A stretch of DNA of 5,740 nucleotides from the NCBI GenBank assembly GCA_964631595.1, contig CAZVXL010000050.1, positions 1 through 5,740 of the forward strand, written 5' to 3'. The notes under the pieces are model-generated. The model was not told the DNA's origin. It saw only the letters and a list, made by a program, of their open reading frames with translations, and made no database searches. Position 1 is the stretch's first letter. Each line of letters opens with the position of its first letter. The position numbers were made by a program, and so were the translations under genes. The stretch comes from UMGS1312 sp964631595 (GTDB taxonomy: Bacteria > Bacillota > Clostridia > Oscillospirales > CAG-272). Below, piece after piece: positions 1 through 5,095 of this stretch.

Positions 1-23
1 CCTATATGGCTACACCAGATTAA

Positions 24-88
24 AGTTCTTTGCCAAGCTTTCTTTCAAGAAAGCGTCGCGTCCTTCTCGAAAAAGCGACGCGTCCTTC
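24..88 (-). repeat. Left copy of a palindromic intergenic repeat flanking the window
   Basis: Positions 24-55 are the exact reverse complement of 5709-5740 (32 nt), and 63-77 is the exact reverse complement of 5686-5700 (15 nt), with a divergent 7-8 nt linker between. The unit contains a near-perfect palindrome, GCTTTCTT (37-44) and AAGAAAGC (47-54) around a TC. A second inverted repeat is GCGTCGC (53-59) with GCGACGC (75-81). This copy also carries a 17-nt direct repeat with one mismatch (50-66 and 72-88, ending CGCGTCCTTC). It lies just beyond the terminator of the minus-strand gene ending at 155. Read in that gene's direction, the element has the same orientation as the right copy has relative to its own upstream gene. 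It looks like a dispersed REP-like 3'-flanking repeat; the family is not identified. Confidence 0.8.
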
Positions 89-104
89 CGTGTGTTCCCC
101 ATAT

Positions 105-144
105 AAAAACACCGTGCGTGTCTCGGGGGGAGAAACGCACGGTG
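105..144 (-). terminator. Rho-independent terminator of the SGNH hydrolase gene
   Basis: The perfect 10-bp inverted repeat CACCGTGCGT (110-119) and ACGCACGGTG (135-144) encloses a 15-nt loop whose TCTC/GAGA edges can extend the stem after one mismatch. On the minus strand the stem is followed directly by five T residues (AAAAA at 105-109 on the plus strand). It begins about 10 nt after the stop codon of the minus-strand gene, so its assignment is clear. Confidence 0.92.
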
Positions 145-154
145 AGAGGGGGGA

Positions 155-784
155 TCAAAGGAGCGAAGCGATCATGTCGGCGGTCATGCGGGCGAGGCGC
201 TCGTAGCCCTCGGGGGAGGGGTGGATGCCGTCGGAGCTGATGAGATTGTCGGTGTCGGGGGCGATGGCGGAGAACATATCGTTTACGGGGATGTTCAGCT
301 TCCGCATCTCCTCCTCGGCGGCGGCATTGTAGCGCGCGACGTCGGAATTCCACTCGTTCATCGGCACGGTCAGATGCACCTTCATGTAGCCGGGATCGGT
401 GTTGATCAGCGGATTAAAGGTGTTGAAGCTGTCGTCAAGAGCCTTGTTGCCCGGAATCGTGTTGGCGAAGATCACCTTGTCGGTGTAGCTGCGGCACTGG
501 ATCCCGAGACGGCGGATGTTGTTTGCGTACTCGTCGATCGGTGTGAAGATCTCACCGTCGGCGGTGCAGCGGTGCAGATCCCAAATGCCCGCATTGAAGT
601 GGATCAGATCTACCTTGGGATTGCCGAAGCCCTCGATCCACGAAAACATACCCCAAAGCGTGAATTTCGAATAGCGGCAATTCTCCTCGGGCGCCAAAAT
701 GTTCACATCGGGGCCGAGAAGCTCCGCAACTCTGCCCTGATAGCCGAGCCTTATCGAATCACCGATAAGAATAACGTTTTTCAT
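155..784 (-). CDS. SGNH/GDSL-type esterase (hydrolase) family protein, cytoplasmic
   Basis: A 209-residue predicted serine hydrolase of the SGNH/GDSL superfamily, whose members remove acyl or acetyl groups from sugars, lipids or other esters. The N-terminus carries block I as IGDSIRLGY, with the nucleophile at Ser10. HFNAGIWD (62-69) fits block III with Asn64, and DGIHPSPEGY (185-194) is block V with the catalytic Asp185 and His188. Gly45, in the LWG segment, is a plausible block II oxyanion glycine. There is no signal peptide or membrane segment, so it probably acts inside the cell, for instance on imported acetylated oligosaccharides; the substrate is not visible. The ATG at 784 is preferred over the upstream in-frame TTG at 790 because the GAGAGG ribosome binding site lies 9 nt from the ATG but only 3 nt from the TTG. 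It is transcribed alone, divergently from the dockerin genes, with its own promoter and terminator. Family assignment is firm; specificity is unknown. Confidence 0.9.
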   Translation of the reverse strand: MKNVILIGDSIRLGYQGRVAELLGPDVNILAPEENCRYSKFTLWGMFSWIEGFGNPKVDLIHFNAGIWDLHRCTADGEIFTPIDEYANNIRRLGIQCRSYTDKVIFANTIPGNKALDDSFNTFNPLINTDPGYMKVHLTVPMNEWNSDVARYNAAAEEEMRKLNIPVNDMFSAIAPDTDNLISSDGIHPSPEGYERLARMTADMIASLL

Positions 785-793
785 ATCCAAATA

Positions 794-799
794 CCTCTC
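794..799 (-). promoter_or_regulatory. Ribosome binding site setting the SGNH hydrolase start
   Basis: GAGAGG on the minus strand, 9 nt before the ATG at 784. The competing TTG at 790 would leave only 3 nt of spacing, so the ATG is the better start and the protein begins MKNVILIGDS. Confidence 0.7.
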
Positions 800-813
800 A
801 AATTCGATATGTT

Positions 814-850
814 GAGTACCTGCGCCGCACGTGCGCCGTATCTTGTACTC
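814..850 (-). promoter_or_regulatory. Hairpin-forming leader of the SGNH hydrolase transcript
   Basis: GAGTAC (814-819) and GTACTC (845-850) form a perfect 6-bp inverted repeat. The 25 nt between them contain a perfect 10-bp palindrome CGCACGTGCG (826-835). The structure lies between the predicted start of leftward transcription (near 853) and the ribosome binding site, so it would form at the 5' end of the mRNA. It could stabilise the message, be a cis-regulatory element, or serve as a DNA-binding operator. There is no T-tract, so it is not an intrinsic terminator, and it matches no riboswitch class I recognise. Confidence 0.4.
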
Positions 851-859
851 TACCGAAAA

Positions 860-888
860 ATTTTATCACAGTCGCGCCGTTATTGCAA
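860..888 (-). promoter_or_regulatory. Predicted sigma-A promoter, leftward, for the SGNH hydrolase
   Basis: On the minus strand, TTGCAA (883-888) is separated by exactly 17 nt from TAAAAT (860-865). A TGA directly before the -10 box gives an extended -10 feature. The predicted start of transcription near 853 leaves a leader of about 70 nt. Confidence 0.6.
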
Positions 889-973
889 TACCCAAAAACG
901 GAAAAGAGCGCGATATTATATAAAATATAGTCAACTGCGGCACGAAAAAGTAAAAAAATATTGTACAAATATA

Positions 974-1002
974 TTGATATTTACGAATTCTTATGGTATA
1001 AT
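974..1002 (+). promoter_or_regulatory. Predicted strong sigma-A promoter, rightward, for the dockerin genes
   Basis: TTGATA (974-979), a 17-nt spacer, then a consensus TATAAT (997-1002) preceded by TGG, which makes it an extended -10. It sits in an AT-rich stretch. Transcription would start near 1009, leaving a leader of about 80 nt before the TTG start at 1089. This is the best promoter in the window. It faces the glycosidase gene and probably drives both dockerin genes. Confidence 0.85.
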
Positions 1003-1073
1003 ACTCCTATAAAATAGTGTTATTGTACGCTTGCGTGCCAAATAACGCTCATGGCGCCGTCTCTTTTCGGCAG

Positions 1074-1082
1074 AAAGGAGGG
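1074..1082 (+). promoter_or_regulatory. Ribosome binding site that decides a TTG start
   Basis: AAAGGAGGG is a near-perfect Shine-Dalgarno sequence. Its GGAGG core (1077-1081) lies 7 nt before the in-frame TTG at 1089, and no in-frame ATG is near. The residue after the TTG starts a standard signal peptide (KRLSRIILATLL), so translation almost certainly begins at this TTG rather than at the upstream GTG at 1017. Confidence 0.88.
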
Positions 1083-1088
1083 TGTGGT

Positions 1089-3116
1089 TTGAAAAGGCTG
1101 TCGCGAATAATACTTGCGACCCTGCTGACCGTGCAGCTTTCGGGTGTAATGCCCGCCGCGGCGGTAGAGGCGTATTACAATTCCACCCCGACCGTAGACG
1201 GAGAGATCAGCCGTACCGTATCGTACATATACGACGGCGTGACCAGAACGGATTTCGTACTGGACACCACCTCGAAATATTCCAATTACGGCGGTCAGCA
1301 GCGCTTCTCCACGGTAGAATTCGACCCCTCCCAAGACGATCTGTATCTTGAGGTGATGGGCGGCGGAAGCTATATAAGCAGTCTTCGCACCACTTCGAAC
1401 ACGATTGCCGCATATAATACGGCAAACGCCTCGTCGGGCAAGCGCGCGCTTGCCGGTACCAACGGCGATCTGTGGCTGATGAATAATTACGACGTCCGCG
1501 TCGCGGGTAAGGAATCAAGCTACGTCGGAGACTACAAGAAATATGAGGCAAACGTGACCATCGGATATTCCGTTCCGATGAATCACACCATGTACGGCGG
1601 AGAGATAATCTGCACCGCCAGAATGGAGCAGGAGGAGCCGTATTCCGGACTCGGCTGGACCTTCGGGGTCTCCGCCGACGGTGAGGCTCTGTTCGGTCAG
1701 ATCACTACCGCGATCACGGCGACGAATATCTCGCGCGGCATCACCACCACGGTGCACGGCATCAACCGTATCCCCGCAAATAACGCCGTCGTGATGTTTA
1801 CCGATAAGGGCTTCTACAAGAATCATTCACTGAACGATGCACGTGAGGTCGTGATCGACTGCGACTACGACTACACGGTGGCCTCGGGCTCGACCGTGAC
1901 CGGTAAGGTCACCGCCATCACCGAGCCGGGCGGCAAAAAGTACGACGTGGTGGCAAATCGCATCATTCTCACCGCAAGAGGCGATCAGCTCGATGCTCTT
2001 GCCGGATATACGGTGGGCGATACCGTAACGATAAAGACGGTAATGAACGATGCTCGGGGCAATACCGAAAAATGGCAGACGGTCACCGACTGCGTGAGCG
2101 GTCACTTCCCCCACGTCATAAACGGAACTCCCTCCGTGTACGGATCCGATCAAAATGCCAATTACCCCTGCACGATCATCGGAAAGAAGGCGAACGGCAA
2201 CGTCGTTCTGCTCACCTCGTGGGGCAGACAGGCATCCACCTACAGCGAGGGACTTCGCATAAGGGAAATGCCCGAGCTGCTTGTCGAAATGGGCATCGTC
2301 GATGCGTTCATGCTTGACGGCGGCGGCTCTGCCACCATGGTGGCGGAAACGGTCACCGGCGGCTATGAGCTCACCGGAAAGCCGTGCGATTCGGGCAACA
2401 CCGAGCGTACCGTCATCAACTCCGTGATCCTCGCTCTCGGCCCGTCCAAGTCGGGCGCGGGCTCCGTCGATACGTCGATAAGCGCCGATACAGCCGACGT
2501 GCTCGTAAGAGAAGCTGAAAATGTCACCTATTCCGAGAGCGGCGGCTCTCTTACCGTCACCGCCTCGGATTTCAAGAATCCCGCCTTTAAGCTCGACCTG
2601 TTCGGCGGAGCCTCGGCGGATTCATATAAATATATGGTGATCGAAGCCGTGCCGACGCAAACGGACGGCGGCATCTTCACCCTCGGGCTTTATCCGTCGG
2701 CGGGCTATACGCTCGATCCGACCGTCTCCGACGGTCAAAGGCTGACCTTCGGCTGTGACGGCACCGTGCAGAGAAAGCTCGTTGAGCTATCGTCCGTGCC
2801 CGCATGGACGGGGCGCATGAACTACATCCGAATGGAGCTTTTCGACGATACCGGAATCGGTGCCGTCGGTGAGGGCATCAGCATAAGCCGCGTGAAATTC
2901 TTCACCGACAGGGCATCGGCAAGCGCATTCGCAAACGCCGCGCCCGTGAGCGGAGATGCAAACGGCGACGGTGCGCTGACTCTCGCGGATGTGACGCTCA
3001 TCCTCAAAAAGCTTGCCGGCTGGAGCGTAAACGTCTCCTCCCATGCCGATTACAACGGCGACGGCACGCTGACTCTCGCGGATGCGATACTTGCTCTCAG
3101 GGCGATCGCAGACTGA
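1089..3116 (+). CDS. Secreted phosphodiester glycosidase (NAGPA-type domain) with C-terminal dockerin
   Basis: A 675-residue exported protein starting at TTG. Residues 1-25 (or to 28) are a signal peptide: KR, a hydrophobic core, then MPAAA/VEA as cleavage sites. The region from about 60 to 456 is the NAGPA/phosphodiester glycosidase domain, seen in GTNGD (123-127), the diagnostic LDGGGSATM (Asp410 and Gly411-413) and the closing strand INSVILALGP. Known relatives cleave sugar-phosphodiester links such as GlcNAc-1-phospho groups. Residues 474-607 form a beta-rich, carbohydrate-binding-like module (SYKYMVIEA, WTGRMNYIRMELF, ISRVKFF) of a sort often found in clostridial surface proteins. Residues 622-675 are a type I dockerin with two calcium loops (Asp623-Asp634 and Asp654-Asp665), which would anchor the enzyme to a cohesin on a scaffoldin or the cell surface. 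It follows a strong promoter and is 70 nt upstream of another dockerin gene. Dockerin and fold calls are firm; the natural substrate is unknown. Confidence 0.92.
   Translation: MKRLSRIILATLLTVQLSGVMPAAAVEAYYNSTPTVDGEISRTVSYIYDGVTRTDFVLDTTSKYSNYGGQQRFSTVEFDPSQDDLYLEVMGGGSYISSLRTTSNTIAAYNTANASSGKRALAGTNGDLWLMNNYDVRVAGKESSYVGDYKKYEANVTIGYSVPMNHTMYGGEIICTARMEQEEPYSGLGWTFGVSADGEALFGQITTAITATNISRGITTTVHGINRIPANNAVVMFTDKGFYKNHSLNDAREVVIDCDYDYTVASGSTVTGKVTAITEPGGKKYDVVANRIILTARGDQLDALAGYTVGDTVTIKTVMNDARGNTEKWQTVTDCVSGHFPHVINGTPSVYGSDQNANYPCTIIGKKANGNVVLLTSWGRQASTYSEGLRIREMPELLVEMGIVDAFMLDGGGSATMVAETVTGGYELTGKPCDSGNTERTVINSVILALGPSKSGAGSVDTSISADTADVLVREAENVTYSESGGSLTVTASDFKNPAFKLDLFGGASADSYKYMVIEAVPTQTDGGIFTLGLYPSAGYTLDPTVSDGQRLTFGCDGTVQRKLVELSSVPAWTGRMNYIRMELFDDTGIGAVGEGISISRVKFFTDRASASAFANAAPVSGDANGDGALTLADVTLILKKLAGWSVNVSSHADYNGDGTLTLADAILALRAIAD
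2952..3113 (+). other. Type I dockerin domain of the phosphodiester glycosidase
   Basis: Two EF-hand-like halves, DANGDGALTLAD and DYNGDGTLTLAD, each with calcium ligands at loop positions 1, 3, 5 and 12 and a following helix (VTLILKKLAG and AILALRAIAD). The halves start 31 residues apart. At the nucleotide level 2961-2991 and 3054-3084 match in all but two positions, so the domain contains a DNA-level internal repeat. Loop positions 10-12 are LAD in both halves, the same as in the neighbouring protein. Confidence 0.93.
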
Positions 3117-3128
3117 TCCCGTCATCTG

Positions 3129-3146
3129 CAGGGGCGCACGCCTCTG
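3129..3146 (+). other. Small hairpin in the gap between the two dockerin genes
   Basis: CAGGGGC (3129-3135) pairs with GCCTCTG (3140-3146) through one G-T wobble around a 4-nt loop. No T-tract follows, so it is not a proper terminator. In the 70-nt gap of a probable operon it could be an mRNA processing or stabilising element, or chance. I found no convincing -35/-10 pair in this gap. Confidence 0.3.
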
Positions 3147-3186
3147 TTGAAATAAAACAGTTAATTATTTGAAAAGGGGATATACA

Positions 3187-4956
3187 ATGAAAAAACTACT
3201 TTCATTCCTTCTCACCGCGGCCATGCTTGTAAGCTGTTTCGCGATGTCCGTAGGTGCCGACAGTGACGTCGGAACGGTTGCCTCCGGCTCCGCATCCCGT
3301 GCCGCTGTCATGCCTACTCTCGACGTATTTGAGCTGAACGATTCTCATGTCGATGTTCAGGGCGTGTACTACACTCTGAATGACGATACCATGACTGCGA
3401 TCGTCGGTAAGAATACCTATTCCGATTCCGCTTCCGCAGCGACCGAGAACATTGCTGTGGACATCGTGATCCCCGAAGCCGTTTCTCTCGGTGACAAGAC
3501 CTACGCCGTTGCCGCAGTGGGCAGAAACGCCTTCGACGGCGCTCCCGTCAAGTCCGCAGTGATCCTGTGCGACGAGATCGGTGAGTTTGCTTTTGCCGGA
3601 TGCACCGAGCTTTCATACGTATACACCATATCCACGAAGATCAGCGGCTTTGCCTTCTGGGGCTGTACCGCTCTCAACGAGGCTCACATCTATTATGCCG
3701 AGACTATCGGCGGCGGCGCTTTCTGGGGCTGTGACGGTATAAACACCGTAACGCTTCTGAGTGCCAAGACCATCATGGCAAAGGCATTTGATGGCTGTGA
3801 CGGTCTGCGTGACATCGTGATCGTAAGCGAGACAGCCGCACCGCAGGTTGCCGCAGATGCGATCCCCGCAGGAATCAAAGTTTGCGTCTTGAAGGACACC
3901 GAGGAGCTTTTCGCTGACTTCCCCATTGATGTTACCGCTCTTGAAAAACCCTATATCAGCGTAAACGACGTATACGGTGAGGCGGGACAGACGGTTCTCG
4001 TTCCCGTACTCGCACCTGCCGGCTTCTATACCGATAATTTGGCTCTCACTATCGAGGCTGCCGAGGGACTTACCGTAACCGGCGTTCTTGATTCCGAAAG
4101 CGTATTCTGCAATCTGACCGACGTTCTGTTCGCAGACGGAGCCATGACAGGTAAAGTCGGTGACAATGAGGTCCTCACCCTCGCATATCTTATAGTAAAG
4201 CTTGACGACGGCATTGCCGCAGGCAGATACAACATCAAGGTCGCGGACGAAAGATTTGATTCCGTCGAAGGCGCTGTTATCGTATGTGCTCACGACAACA
4301 CCGAGACACGTATTCACGCAGCCTCTACCTGCACCGAGGGCGGTATCGCAGACACCGTTTGCGCCGACTGTCACAAGGTGATCGAGGGTGACGTTGAGAT
4401 CCCCGCAAAGGATCACACCTACAGAGATTTCGTGATCGCTCCCACCTGTGAGGAGGGCGGTTACACACGTCACATCTGTTCCCACTGCGTACACGCTTAC
4501 TCCGATGCGGAGACCGAGGCGCTCGGTCACGATTGGGACGAGGGCGTTGTAAAGGTTGAGGCATCCACGTCCAAGAAGGGACTTATCGTATACACCTGTA
4601 AGACCTGTGCTGCACAGAACGAGGTAGAGACTCCGAAGCTCTGCAAGCACAGCTGGGATGACGGTGTTGTTACCAAGAAGCCTACCACCACCGAGGAAGG
4701 CGTACTTACCTACACCTGCTCCAAGTGTAACGAGACGAAGGAGGAGCCGATCCCCGTACTTCTCGTTAAGCCGGGTGACGTAAACTCCGACGGTGAAGTA
4801 AATCTTGCAGACGTAACGCTCCTGCTGAAGCATCTTGCAAGCTGGGATGTTACCGTTAGCGAGGCTGCCGACGTAAACGGAGACAGTGAAGTAAACCTTG
4901 CAGACGCAACACTCCTGCTCAAGTATCTTGCAGGCTGGGATGTTACACTCGGCTGA
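3187..4956 (+). CDS. Secreted LRR / cohesin-like / CxxC-repeat protein with C-terminal dockerin
   Basis: A 589-residue exported protein with no visible catalytic domain. The ATG at 3187 is chosen over an in-frame TTG at 3169 because AAAAGGGGA (3172-3180) lies just upstream at correct spacing. Residues 1-24 are a signal peptide ending VGA; an internal LVSC (14-17) resembles a lipobox. Residues 70-220 are BspA-like (LRR_5) leucine-rich repeats with AFxGC-type turns at 115, 135, 156, 178 and 200, a module used for adhesion. Residues 256-366 form a beta-sandwich resembling a short cohesin (VLVPV near the start, then VLTLAYLIVKL, AAGRYNIKV and VEGAVIV). Residues 367-525 hold four repeats of about 40 residues, each starting with a His and carrying one CxxC. 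Residues 530-589 are a type I dockerin. The layout suggests a non-catalytic adhesin or adaptor in a cellulosome-like complex. It is probably cotranscribed with the upstream glycosidase and ends at a strong terminator. Confidence 0.88.
   Translation: MKKLLSFLLTAAMLVSCFAMSVGADSDVGTVASGSASRAAVMPTLDVFELNDSHVDVQGVYYTLNDDTMTAIVGKNTYSDSASAATENIAVDIVIPEAVSLGDKTYAVAAVGRNAFDGAPVKSAVILCDEIGEFAFAGCTELSYVYTISTKISGFAFWGCTALNEAHIYYAETIGGGAFWGCDGINTVTLLSAKTIMAKAFDGCDGLRDIVIVSETAAPQVAADAIPAGIKVCVLKDTEELFADFPIDVTALEKPYISVNDVYGEAGQTVLVPVLAPAGFYTDNLALTIEAAEGLTVTGVLDSESVFCNLTDVLFADGAMTGKVGDNEVLTLAYLIVKLDDGIAAGRYNIKVADERFDSVEGAVIVCAHDNTETRIHAASTCTEGGIADTVCADCHKVIEGDVEIPAKDHTYRDFVIAPTCEEGGYTRHICSHCVHAYSDAETEALGHDWDEGVVKVEASTSKKGLIVYTCKTCAAQNEVETPKLCKHSWDDGVVTKKPTTTEEGVLTYTCSKCNETKEEPIPVLLVKPGDVNSDGEVNLADVTLLLKHLASWDVTVSEAADVNGDSEVNLADATLLLKYLAGWDVTLG
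3952..4284 (+). other. Cohesin-like beta-sandwich domain
   Basis: Residues 256-366 of the protein follow the cohesin strand pattern: GQTVLVPV near the start, a NLALTIEA strand, a GLTVTGV strand, a late VLTLAYLIVKL strand, AAGRYNIKV, and a closing EGAVIV. At about 110 residues it is shorter than typical cohesins (about 140), so a strand or loop may be missing. It could instead be a generic Ig-like or dockerin-associated fold. Confidence 0.5.
4291..4761 (+). repeat. Four His/CxxC protein repeats of about 40 residues
   Basis: The repeats start at HDNTETR, HTYRDFV, HDWDEGV and HSWDDGV. Each then has a Thr/Ser-rich turn followed by EGG, KKG or EEG, a beta-strand, and a single CxxC motif (CADC, CSHC, CKTC, CSKC), and ends in an acidic-proline linker (IPAKD, EALG, TPKL, EPIP). 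The first two also carry a TC before the EGG; the last two do not. The pattern suggests a stalk of small metal- or disulphide-stabilised modules between the cohesin-like domain and the dockerin. Comparable repeats occur in clostridial surface proteins; no function is known to me. Confidence 0.8.
4774..4953 (+). other. Type I dockerin domain of the LRR/cohesin-like protein
   Basis: Two calcium loops, DVNSDGEVNLAD (Asp531-Asp542) and DVNGDSEVNLAD (Asp562-Asp573), followed by the helices VTLLLKHLASWDVT and ATLLLKYLAGWDVT. The halves are 31 residues apart. They are also about 86% identical as DNA over 78 nt (4777-4854 versus 4870-4947), far closer than helix function requires. Loop position 6 in the second half is Ser instead of the usual Gly. 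The domain should bind a cohesin not present in this window. Confidence 0.93.
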
Positions 4957-5013
4957 TAGCCGCAGACACAGCAGATAAAACAGAACAAAGAGAAGCCAAG
5001 GCTTCGACAGAGT

Positions 5014-5042
5014 CAAAAGAGGGCGCCGGTCGCCCTCTTTTG
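5014..5042 (+). terminator. Rho-independent terminator after the dockerin genes
   Basis: A perfect 12-bp inverted repeat, CAAAAGAGGGCG (5014-5025) and CGCCCTCTTTTG (5031-5042), around a 5-nt loop. The 3' arm ends in a run of T. It lies 57 nt after the stop of the LRR/dockerin gene. A small GAAGC/GCTTC hairpin (4992-4996 and 5001-5005) precedes it. Confidence 0.88.
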
Positions 5043-5083
5043 GATTTATGCGGGGGCTATGGGCTTGCGGGAGAAAAGCACAC

Positions 5084-5090
5084 GGAGGAG
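5084..5090 (+). promoter_or_regulatory. Ribosome binding site setting the editing-protein start
   Basis: GGAGGAG, with the GGAGG core 7 nt before the ATG at 5096. An earlier in-frame ATG at 5048 overlaps the end of the upstream terminator region and has no Shine-Dalgarno sequence, so 5096 is preferred. Confidence 0.8.
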
Positions 5091-5095
5091 AGAAA

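Noticed and set aside
918..945. TTGACT followed by TATAAT on the minus strand as the SGNH promoter
   Set aside because: The two boxes are only 8 nt apart, too close for sigma-A; the pair at 860-888 has exact 17-nt spacing.
221..1012. A 263-codon plus-strand open frame antisense to the SGNH hydrolase and running through the promoter region
   Set aside because: The SGNH motifs are on the minus strand, the frame runs through both promoters, and its product is low-complexity and unlike any family I know.
1017..1088. N-terminal extension of the glycosidase from a GTG at 1017
   Set aside because: The predicted transcription start near 1009 leaves no room for a ribosome binding site, while AAAGGAGGG before the TTG at 1089 is ideal and the signal peptide starts there.
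1009..1088. A riboswitch in the 80-nt leader of the glycosidase gene
   Set aside because: Only short stems such as GCCG/CGGC are visible, with no recognised riboswitch core and no expression platform.
3117..3186. A separate promoter for the LRR/dockerin gene (TTGAAA at 3147)
   Set aside because: No acceptable -10 box occurs 16-18 nt downstream, so cotranscription with the upstream gene is more likely.
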